Origin: Pseudoscleropodium purum
Taxonomy: Eukaryota > Streptophyta > Bryopsida > Hypnales > Brachytheciaceae
Direction: 5' to 3'
Length of the DNA stretch: 64,000 bases
NCBI GenBank assembly: GCA_963969395.1
Contig: OZ017795.1
Location: forward strand, 12,214,001 to 12,278,000
Part shown: one piece after another, positions 32,603 through 42,704 of the stretch
Layout: the number at the start of each line of letters is the position of its first letter
How positions within the stretch are numbered: position 1 is the first letter of the stretch
Translations under genes and position numbers: made by a program
The notes under the pieces: model-generated
Told to the model about the DNA's origin: nothing
The model's database searches: none
What the model saw: only the letters and a program-made list of their open reading frames with translations

Positions 32603-34095
32603 ATGACAAAGGGGAAGAAGAAGGTTGCGAAGCTTAAACATGGAGAGGGACCATCAAATTTGGAGGTAGCTTACCAAAGTCCTTCAGAGGAATGCAAAAA
32701 ATTCATGATTGAACGCATTGTTCAATTTTATGAATCGGAAACAACATTGTCTTTAGACAATAAGTACATCAAATATCAAAAGGAGTGCGTGTCTAAATTC
32801 AAGGTAGACATGACACAGATGTTGTTGGATGCATTGAATGTGGCGAAGTGGCATGACGAAATGCATAAAACGTATTTCACCAAATGTTTGGAGAACAAGG
32901 TTCATGACGTTTTGTGGAATTCCAAAGTCATTTTGGTTAAATATGGCAAGGAATATCGACCCAATGACGCCCAGTTTGAAAAAGTGATTCTGAAAGCGGA
33001 CTTATTTAGGGGGCGATGTGCTCCATTCGCCAAAACGCACAATCGAGTTGGTTCAATTGGTTGGTGGAAAAGCAATGATGGAGTTGCTGAAGCGGAAAGG
33101 ACCAAACGGCACCTCATAGCACTTCCAGATACAGCACGCGTGATTGCTGTTGATGATAGAACGATGAGAGGTGGATATGCAACGATTCGAAAGGTTCGTA
33201 TTGAAGGATGTCCAGGAATACTTCCTCATTGGGAGTTTGCGGCAAAGAAATCCATTCACCACCAAACTCGACCCGATCTTGCAAAGCTAGAACATCAAAA
33301 CGAATCAATGGTTGTTCGAATTCCACACGCGGGTATGATACGGTTTGCTGCGGTGCACGGAATGACGTGTGAAGGTTATGCGTATTGGTGGAATGGTGGA
33401 ACTCTTTGAGAAATGTTGAATATGGATAAGGACTTTCCAGACAACATTCAAATCCGTTTGATGTATACAAATCCAACCGAAGAGGAGGTTGTAAAAGCTC
33501 ACCATTTAGGACGATATTGGAAGAAGCGCACGGAGTTGACATGGGCGTTTATGCATATAATGTATGCAATGCATCTTACTGGACATTTGCACAATGATCT
33601 TTCTCCGGACAACATCTTGTTGCATTTCCAGAGGATGAGTTACGTGTGTACATTGGAGTTTGCGATTGGGGCATGACCACCTTAGCTTCTCAGCCAATGA
33701 AGTCTTTGTACACATTTACATCAGCAAATGAGATGAAACAGACTTTGTAGAGGAGATGGTGGGTGGATCCACGTATTGCATATTTGCATAAAGCAGGTGC
33801 AGATGTGGAAGTCATTCCGATGTATTTACGTAAGTCGGAAGAGTATGCCATTCGAAAAATTGCTCGGTGGATGAATGGAAACAACATGTCAGAGGCGTAT
33901 TTCAATGTGCTACGAAAAACACCTAGTGCGACACAATTTGCCTTTCATGACTTTGCAAAAGTGTTTTATGCTTACTTGAAGCGCATTTCTTCGAAGACTA
34001 ACGATGAAAATACTAGTTTGGCCCATGTGATTACGCGATTTTCTAATACATATCGTTGGCCGATGCCAGATGAACATTTCCGCCATTTATATTAG
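32603..34095 (+). pseudogene. Kinase-like gene of hAT-A, broken by two stops and a frameshift
   Basis: About 500 codons. An N-terminal helical region (residues 20-95) precedes a protein-kinase fold: glycine-rich GGYATIRKV (about 190), a VAIK-like lysine in EFAAKKS (215/216), catalytic loop HNDLSPDN (about 330; HRD replaced by HND) and CDWG at 33661-33672 (DFG replaced by DWG). Breaks: TGA at 33407-33409, where the relative at 51-53 kb has Arg; a frameshift between the catalytic loop and DWG near 33625; TAG at 33748-33750. The C-terminal lobe then runs to TAG after ...RHLY at 34095. It is transcribed away from the transposase, with hAT-A motif blocks on both sides. Whether it is a captured host kinase or a long-standing element gene is open; the second family's copy favours the latter. 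Confidence 0.82.
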
Positions 34096-34435
34096 ATTGG
34101 TAGTGCAAAAGTAGTAGTTGAATAGGTTATATAGGCATTAAAAATTAGTTTAGAAATATAGAGTTGGAATGAAAAAAATTATATGTGCAATTAGCCAAAT
34201 GTGCACAATGTATGGTATTCTACATTAAATTGAATACATTTTGTCCATATTGATTATGTTTGTATTTGTGTTGATCTCGATTTTTTAAATAGTATATATA
34301 TATATTTGAAGTCACAAACTTTTTTAGTTTGCCTTCTGAAAATGAATTGGAATTTTTTCATAGTTTCAAGACTATCATGGACTCATGGTCAAACTTTATA
34401 ATCTTTTAAATTGTTTAAAGATTAAGGGAGTGACC

Positions 34436-34677
34436 GCGGGGCAGTTTGGGTAGGGCGGTTGGGGGAAATAGGGCCGTCAAAGCGGACGGGGCGGACGGGG
34501 CGGACAGACAGGGCGGATGGGCGGGGCAGACGGGCGGGGCGGACGGACGGGGTGGACGAGGCGAACGGGGTGATAGGCGGACGGGGCGGTCCCGACGAAC
34601 GCTGCGTCCGCTGGGACCGCAAATGTCAGCGGACTCTGCGGACACAGCGTCCGCGTCTAGTCGTCGTGTCAACCCTG
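34436..34677. repeat. hAT-A Y-end: GC-rich motif block and terminal repeat
   Basis: Repeats of GCGGACGGGGC end in ...GTGTCAACCCTG. The last ~70 bases match, inverted, the Y-end of the small element at 48808 (GACGCGGACG, TCCGCTGACATT), which identifies this as a true hAT-A terminus. Confidence 0.85.
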
Positions 34678-34724
34678 ACCTTTGGCAACTCCCTTGTTGG
34701 ACCTCGAGCTCTCCTTCACATTTT
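34678..34724. repeat. TSD ACCTTTGG plus detached fragment of the 46-bp minisatellite
   Basis: The sequence ACCTTTGGCAACTCCCTTG and the following TTGGACCTCGAGCTCTCC are inverted units of the 12119-13140 array (compare GAGAGCTCGAGGCC near 12815). Its first 8 bases are the reverse complement of 12119-12126. This is the other side of the original insertion site. Confidence 0.8.
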
Positions 34725-36279
34725 CCTTCTCGAATTTCTTTAGAAGAACCTTCTAAGTCAATCTAAAGTTGGATCTCTTACAAAACTTAATACTAAGTCA
34801 AAGCTCCACCATCCAAGGGTCTAAGCCCAATTTATCAAGGAGGACTAAATGAACTAAGCCACTAAGTATGCTATGACACTCCTCCAATCCTACTTCTAAT
34901 CTTGGAAGCTAAACTTTGGAACTACATGCCAAGGAAGTTCAAAGCTTCACCGTCTAGTTGGGTTTAATACCGATTGTAGGACTTGGAAATGCTCCAGGGT
35001 TTGTAGCTCCGCCTTATGGGACCTTTTAACACGCACTGTAGGACTTGACCCTAACTATGGGTTCAAAGCTTCACCGTCCCGGAGGGGGGGGGGCACTTGA
35101 CTAGAAGATGTTAAACCAAGGCAATGGAAGGTATTCTAAAGAAGACACACAACAAGGTCAAAGCTTCACTGTCCTAGAGGGGGGCCACTCAATAAGAACA
35201 ACTTCAGACAAAGGTTAGTTACCACAAAATATACCATGGGTAAAACAAGGGTTAATAGTCCAATAAAATTCTTTACTACTGACACCACTCACACACTAAA
35301 GGCCCTCCAAAGTGGCATCGCCAAAGTATGGTGGAGGGTTGTTCTAGAATTAGTACAAGACACCAAGATATTTCTCAACCTATACAAGTGACTCCCAACC
35401 TACAAGGAAAAGACATCCCACTTCACCACTTTAACACATGTGAATACACAAGGCAAGATGAAAGGGCCCTCAAGGATCTCTTGAAAGCTTGAGATAGAAC
35501 AACAAAAGAGCCAAAAGTGCTCCAAAAACACCGTAGGGTTTTTTGGCTTCAAATGCCAAAAGAAATCCAAAACAACTTGGACCCACAAACCCAACAACAA
35601 AATGAAGGGGGTGATTTTAGAAAGGAAAATGGAGCTTTTAAATAGGTTTCAAGGGACCACTCCCCTCCCTAAATTCCTACTTATAACCTTATCAACTTGG
35701 ATTTTCATCCTCATCTTCAAAGATTTTCATCTTATTCCTAAACTTTTAACTATCTAGTACACGCTAGACCAACATTCTAACTTTTGGAGATTAACTTCAA
35801 GCAAATCTCTTGGATTGACCCTTTTTACCAAAAGAAACTCATCTATTCATACACTTAGTTTCACTTATTAGCGAGTGGTGTAAGTATGGCTTGCCTACAT
35901 GCCTAATGTTTATGATCTTTGAATTGAACTAGGGATGCCTACTACCAATAATAGTGGTCTAAAACATGCCACTTTGAAATAGCGTAAGAATTTGTACATA
36001 TTGACTAAAAATTTGACTTCAACAAGCTTCTCTTTTTTACCCAAAGATCTCTCCACAATTCTATACTAATCCTAAAATCACACTCCTACATGTCTTAAAA
36101 ATACTTAAATTGACGTAAATAGTTATAGCTACCTCATTTAACATTTGTTAGATCATACTTCCTATTATGGAAAGCTCAAGCATGTTCCTACCTACGCTAT
36201 TTCAAACAAAACATCAAAGTATCAAAGATAGAAAAAGTCGTATGAAATATAGGTCTTTAAGAGGTAAAAAGGAGCCTAC
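34725..36279. other. Spacer, no gene recognised
   Basis: I looked here for the missing 3' exons of the NERD1 pseudogene and found none. Repeated phrases such as CAAAGCTTCACCGTC (near 34945, 35066 and 35160) suggest an old degenerate repeat. Confidence 0.55.
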
Positions 36280-39200
36280 CTCTCTGTGGCTATTAAAGAA
36301 GATAATTTCACCATGGCTCCTTTTGCAATGGCAATGGCCATCTAGGTGTGGCAAAATGACTGGAGCAAGCACTTCAACAAAATTTGTATCTCCTTGATTT
36401 GACCATTGGCCAAATTCACCTTGAAAATTTATATGAGGAAACATTTGAAAGGAAGAATTCCAGCAAACTGTGCTATTGAAAAGTTGCTCCCTTACAGGTA
36501 CACTTGAAGATGCAATCGTCCAACACGGCTTCCAAGCTTCCGACATTCCAGTTGGAACTATCCGCTCTAATCTATGACCTTCAAGAGCCTAGAAAGCAAT
36601 TTAGGGCTTGAAATGTCAGAAAGCTTAGATCAAGATATAGAACTCGAACCTAAATGTATGAAAACTGGAGCGCCTCAATAATAATTGAATGACATGCTTG
36701 TGGCTTACAACGACATTTTCGTGAGAGTACATGCTCAACTAAACCCCCCACCATTAATAGGCATTATATTCACAAGAACCAACACCTACAACAAGTTTGT
36801 AATCACTTGAACATGATCCAAAACCCCATTGCCATTGATATCTACATGAAGACCTCCCTCAGATAAAAACAATTGTAAAAAGACACCAATAATTTCTCAT
36901 ACATGGACAATGCTATAACAATTCAAAAGTAACTGTAAAAAGCACTCACCAAACTTGCGGGCATAATTTAAGGATAATATATGACTATCATAAGGGCTTC
37001 TACTAGATATATCACATCCTCTATCTAGAAATGCACAGATCAAAATTGATCTGATTATGTCAGACCCTCTTTGATTCATGAAGTTCATAGCAGGTCTCCA
37101 AGTATGTGTCAAAGAATCCAGTCAAGATTTTTGAGAAGGAGTGAAGATAGTGTCTAGCTTCATTAAATGGTTGCAGTTCATCTGTATCTTTGACCAATGT
37201 TTAGTGGTTACCTTACAAACAGTTCGGCCTATGGCTAAGTGTATGGCCTTGATTTCTTCCTTGAGATGTGCTACAACCACATTGGGCACCCACCAATGCA
37301 ATGTGTGATTTGTAATCATTGGGACATACATATATTTTTGCTGCAAAACAAAGCACAGTATTGGTGAACATGCACTAATTACAATCATCTAGTCATTTGA
37401 TAGACTCACCAACTCAAGCTTACTGAAAATAAAAAAATCACTGACCTTTGACCAAGACAAAACCAGATACCAAGTCTTGGATAAATTGAATGGCACTAAG
37501 TATCAGCTTGTCTACGAACAAACAATATTGTGTAATGGAATCAAAGAAGAAGTCCTACGTAAAGGGCAGAGTGGTTTTGTAACCAAAAATTGAGTTGAGC
37601 CTCATCTTTCTAACTTTTGCTCCAACTACAAGCTTAGCAGCCTTTCCAAAAACATTTGCAATAGGATTCCCACATGCATCCTTGCATGGAGTATGTTTGT
37701 CAACAAGTTTGTGAGACAAAAGTTGGTTGTTCTTGCCGTGAACCTTCTTAACCAATTTTCAGCAATGTTTTTGGAAATTTGACAGTTCAAACCTTGTATC
37801 TTCTCTAAGATCTTGATTTATGCAAAAACAACCATACAATTAGAGACAATTGTAGTCTGTATATTCATTGCTGATCATAACCATTTAAAAAAATTATAAT
37901 GGTATAGAAGAGAAAATTACCCACCAGTGTGGCATGACACCCAGGACCAACTCCTGGAATTCCCTACATTCAACCTGGCAAAACAACAATCTCTCTATTT
38001 ATCTCATGCCTGGATGATAACAATTTAAAATGTACTTTCCACAATTTGAGCTCCATGTAGACCCAAATTACTGTTGATAGTAATTTAATTAAATAGCCAA
38101 TATCAAAGTAGATATGAGGGATCCTAGTATTAAGGAGTTTGAAGTCAACGAACTTTGACCATTCATAAATCCATGAATTTTTGTCCAATTAAGATCTTCA
38201 TGTGATCCAATTATGTGATCCAAAGTTATCTAATGATTCATCTTGTCATTCAAAAATAAGAACTGAAAATAGCTTTCAGCATTAGTTTTTGATGATATGC
38301 TTTAAAATGATCGCAAAACTCAATATTTTAGTTACTTGAAACATACATTGAATTGTTGGGTATATTTTGGTATGAACTAAAATGTCCAAAAAGAAAAGAG
38401 TAAAAACAAAGAGGTAAAAACAAAGAGGTAAATTTGACCCTCAAAAATGAAACAAAAACCCTTTTCACAATAAATAACAACCTGAAAGAAGAGTGAAGAA
38501 ACATACCTCTCCAATATGCCTAGTAGCAAGAAAGTTAGCATCCAACCTGTAATTGTGTTGAAGTAACAATGTACCACTATTGGTAGCATGTTGAAAATCC
38601 TACACAGATAGACATGAGCTCTAGATCAGGTTCATTTCCAGAGTCTTGTAAGCATGCGCCTGCAATCCCACTAGAAAAGCTTCCTTTGATCCGTCGGCAA
38701 CGACTATAAACACACCATCAATGCATATATAATGGTCTCAAGTACTTGATAGTGTCATTGGAAGTAAAAAGAATATGAAATCCTATCACAATTTGGTCGA
38801 AACGATGTCCTTACCTCACTCCTATGTACCCAATGATGGGTGCCAGTCATACCAACATATGCATAGTACGAAAAATGATGTTCCTTACTACCACCCATCT
38901 CCTTTTTCAAATCCTCTTCCTCATGTTCCATGTCATAATCACAACAAAATGACTATTAGTAGGTACTTAGCTCAAAAGTAACATTGCACGTTGTGAGTGT
39001 TTGTCAAGTGTTATCAACTTTTCAAGTGCACCCTACCTCTTTGTCCTCAGTTGAATGTCGGTGACCCTCCATTGCTATCTCAACTAGCAATTCCTCTTCA
39101 AAAGGATTTAAATGTACTTGAAAGTCCAAGCTTACAATGTAGTACTAAAAATCAACCATAATCACAATATTACATTATCTCTATATCATATTGAATGATG

Positions 39201-41130
39201 TGGTCTGAGAGGATGTTAATCAACAACAATATAAGTTTGAAAATGTAGAAAGACAGTACCTGAGGTTGAACTTCCATACTCCCTCCAACAATGATGAGCC
39301 TAGTATCACCATGCTTCAAGGTATAATTGCTTATAGAGATGGCTACTTCTTTATGGTGAGAACCATGTGGGAAGTCACCCTATCAATCAAATCATTCGCC
39401 ACTTAGGGAGGGAAAGTTTGACCGAATATCTAATAACACTCTCGATGATTCCAATTAATGTGGCAAAATTCTGCCCAAAATACAGATGCTTGTGGTGAAC
39501 ACAACAAAATGCTAGTGAAAAGCTTCCAACGTCAATAAGTGTGAATTTGAACATCATCTTTCCAAAGTTTCTTCATATTGTGGTCAAAGCACATAATATT
39601 CCAGCTAGGTGTTACTACCACAATTACCTGCTTTTTTAGTTCCAATGATCTATAAGTTTGTTTCACTTGGCTTGCTGCTAGAATAATTGGCCTCCTTCCT
39701 ATACCCACTTGCACTCTATCCAGCAAGAGAGACACCTCCGCCAAGACTTGTGCTTCCGCAAATCCATACTCTACAAACGACACCCGAGGGTCAATAACTT
39801 GCTCCAATGAAAGTCAATGGCAGAGAGAACGATCCCTCTGCAAAACTTTTCTAAGTTAGATTTATAGTTGGAACACAAAGTGTAGCTACAAGGGGAAAGG
39901 TAGATACACAATGCTTGACAATAAATGCAAGTTCTTCTTGTGATATATAATTCGCGAGAATAAAGAGAAAAGTTTACTTTTTATATGAACTTCGTAACTA
40001 GTCAAGCAAAGAAACTTTGTACCTCCAAACATAAATTTACCTAAAGTTGGCCTTCCAAGGCAACAACCACCTCAACATGGCTATGTCCATTAAGATCGGC
40101 AACAACTAGTGTTGGCAAGTGCTCTAATTCGTGCTTCATAACTGAACTATCTTTGTAATGTATCCATGCTTCTCAAAACAAAAGACTCCCTTCATTCTAC
40201 CCAATATCAACAAAAATCTAGTAAATACATTTATAAACGCACAACAATTTACACCCAGGAATCTAAATGACATTGCCATTGCTTAGGAGGTGATTGAAAT
40301 CCTGTAATCAAGATAGCCACAATCCTCACAACATTACTAAGTAGCATCATCTCACAAAGACCTCTCTTAAGAAAAATAATTTCTAAAGGGATGAAAAAAT
40401 CTTGAAAGATCATAAGATTCTCTTGATAAAAAGATTCACAAGAAAAAAAATTCAAAATCAACAAAAGCATATTGTAGAATTTTGTAGACTCCCTAGAAAA
40501 ATATAATTACACAATAGGATATACCAATTCTTGATTAGTGTTGGCTTGCACCCTTTCTACATTAGCACTAAAATAACATGAGAACTAAGACTATTAAATC
40601 CTAAACCATGATGACTTATTCATCCCTAGCTTTGCTTCAAATGCTAAACTCAATATATAAGTGGAAGTACGTTAAAGATATCTAATCTTGGATACCATGA
40701 TTCTACCTCGAATACCATATAGGACTAGAGTGTAATGACTAAATTTAAAGATGCTACGAATACTAGAACAGGAACTAGAGTTGTATAAATTTGCAAGCTG
40801 TACGCTCTTGAAACATCTTTGAGACAACTGATTGACGTGGCAACATAAAGCACTACAATACTAATCCGATATTCAAAATCTTCAATTATAGTTTCCAGTC
40901 CAAACTTCCAATTCTTTCTTTTGCACGGCTTGAATCGAATAAGTATATACCATTGAGATATCAAAATTAGTTAAATTCTTTACTCAACATCGTTCATAAT
41001 GAAGAAAATAATTAAAGGATTCCAGCTCAATATGAGGGCAAAATCAAAACTTTAAATATAAAGGCATCTAAAGCGAGAAGAAAATTGCCAATGCAAAAAG
41101 TAACAAAATCCCTAAGTCATGCTTCCTCAT
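36280..41130 (-). pseudogene. NERD1: NERD1-like FG-GAP-repeat protein pseudogene (intron-containing, 3'-truncated)
   Basis: Homologue of the plant FG-GAP-repeat protein NERD1 (Arabidopsis At3g51050, about 700 aa, secretory-pathway membrane protein). Exon remnants in order (minus strand): 41130-41068 (N-terminal hydrophobic anchor, MRKHDLGILL), 40196-40041 (EAWIHYKD, VVADLNG), 39801-39545, 39379-39260 (AISISNYTLKHGDT), 39116-39037, 38599-38507 (QHNYRLDANF), 37963-37921 (GVMPHWW), 37804-37560, 37340-37212 (WWVPNVVVAH), 36873-36807 (VDINGNGVLDHVQ) and 36588-36280 (WKPCWTIASS, VPVREQLFN, RSHGEI). Several keep GT/AG junctions. In-frame stops: TAG 41068-41070, TGA 40173-40175 (Arg expected), TAG 40041-40043, TGA 37759-37761 (Arg expected). 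Exons for the last ~190 residues are absent. Retained introns make it a duplicated gene fragment, not a retrocopy. Confidence 0.9.
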
Positions 41131-42254
41131 GGTGACTCCGATCACTCCACTCGGCCCATTACTTCATATAGTGCGGCGCTAGCAACAACCATCACTCATA
41201 ACATGACTGTTGTAAGAAATTCACACAATCCTAGCCTCAGAGGTCAAAATCTCCACCAGAATTACAAATTTGAGGTTGTGTAGAATGAAAAATGATCAAA
41301 GAATATTGTCAAACAAATATCTAATCTATGGCTTGCTTGTGGATGCTCAATCTACTGCTGTGACAACGCGAGAGTGCATTGCTCTGTTGTACATCAATTG
41401 CAACAAAAACGATTAGGGCAAAGTCTACTAGTGCGGATTTGGATGACAATATCTAATACCATGGTCAACAAAGAGTTGAAAAAATACTTATTCCTATGGG
41501 CTTTTATTTATTTTTGCCTAATTTAGAGAATTGCAAGGCCTATCGCGATAAATCTTAATTTTATGAACTTCAAATCTTTGATGAGTGGGAGGTCTTTTAA
41601 CTATCTTTAGCATTTTTCAGAGCCGAATCCCATTTGATCTAGGAATTTAACCCTTGAACACCGGAATGGTCTTTGTGGAAATCATCCGTTTTGATACAAT
41701 GAGTATTTTTGGATTAAAAAAATAAAAATGCATTTATTGGAAGTCAAGCTATTATAGAAGACCTTTTCTTTTCCCACAAAATTTGGAAGATGAATAGTTG
41801 CACTTCTATCCTACACAACAAGATTCTTTGTCATACATTGACAAGAAAATGGCCGTGGTGTTGTCTATGGGTTAAAAATAAATGTGAGCTAAAATTTTAA
41901 GGATAATAAATCTAAGACTTGAATCCTAAACCTGTCTTAGATTAAGGCTTCGATGATCTCAAAATTACCATGGATCATTACATGTTATGCTTGTTACAAA
42001 GGTCACATATTTGAAAGCTAATACAAAGCTCCCAAGCGTCATAATCTCCAGTTCACTCATTGCTCTAACCCTTTCAAATAGAATTAATTCTGACCAGCTA
42101 GGGTTGTCTTCCTTGACAAACGGACAACATGACAGACAAAATTTGTTGAATGTCCAGTAAATCCCCCGTTCGTCTAGTAAAGTCAATTTTATCCTTTGAC
42201 TTTTTAAAAATTACTTTTATTTACCATAGCCTATTTGGAAGTCACCTAGCATCT
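41131..42254. other. Spacer upstream of the NERD1 pseudogene, no gene recognised
   Basis: The first ~60 bases are GC-richer and may be the old 5' UTR of the NERD1 copy. A 73-codon minus-strand frame at 41965-42186 has no recognisable motif. Confidence 0.5.
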
Positions 42255-42600
42255 ATGTGGCATGTTTTGAGGGCACATGCGGGTATGACTTGGAGGGGTG
42301 ACTATAGGTGGGTGATTGTGAGTCTGGGGCGACCGCGGGTGCGAGTCTGCGAGAAGTCTCCCTTTAGAATCCACAGTCATCCCTCTTGGATACATTGGCT
42401 CCTCATTTGGACATACATGCGCCAACATGACTTGTGGTCGCCCCACTTGAACCCGCATGCGCTTCTAGACCCATAGTCGCCCTTCAACACACGTAGTTGC
42501 CCTTCTATGACCTGCATGCGCCCCTTCCAACCCGTGGTCGCCCAACCCGTGCTTGCCCGACCTATATATTTAGTCGCCCTTGTCTTGTTCAACATTTTTC
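42255..42600 (+). repeat. Family-B motif block (GACCCGTAGTCGCCC-like) upstream of gene C1
   Basis: About ten degenerate copies. The first few are inverted (GGGGCGACCGCGGGT); the rest read toward the gene (AACCCGTGGTCGCCC, ACCCATAGTCGCCC). A TATA-like TATATATTTAG follows at about 42560, roughly 145 bases before the first ATG of the gene. Confidence 0.75.
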
Positions 42601-42704
42601 TTCATTTTGGCTTGGTGTCTTGTATCTATTCATGGTTATATGCATGAGCCCTATTTGTTGAAACTTTAACTTTTTCTACTTTCATGACATTTTTTGGTAC
42701 AGTC

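Larger units (their letters stand above)
25057..34677. mobile_element. hAT-A copy 2: 9.6 kb element with transposase and kinase-like gene
   Basis: The left end is CAGGGTTGAC (25057) and the right end GTCAACCCTG (ends 34677), perfect 10-bp inverted termini. The right-end sequence matches the Y-end of the 309-bp relative at 48808-49116; the left end matches its X-end. Present flanks differ (CCGTACAC left, ACCTTTGG right), but ACCTTTGG is the reverse complement of CCAAAGGT beside copy 1, so inverting 12119-25056 gives ACCTTTGG on both sides. It contains a minus-strand transposase, a plus-strand kinase-like pseudogene, and four GC-rich motif blocks: one at each end and one upstream of each gene. 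That this is one element is an inference from TSD and minisatellite continuity. Confidence 0.75.

Noticed and set aside
32141..32637. Pro/Arg-rich frames of up to 163 codons over the GC-rich block
   Set aside because: They follow the GTCCGCC repeat; composition is dictated by the motif, not by a protein.
32109..34677. Kinase region as its own hAT element with left TSD ACCTTTGT
   Set aside because: Only 7 of 8 bases match and no terminal repeat follows; the inverted-flank solution gives a perfect match.
36897..37112. 71-codon minus-strand frame with a GTGAGT-like donor, possibly an extra NERD1 exon
   Set aside because: The NERD1 family joins the flanking exons directly at this point, so this lies in an intron.
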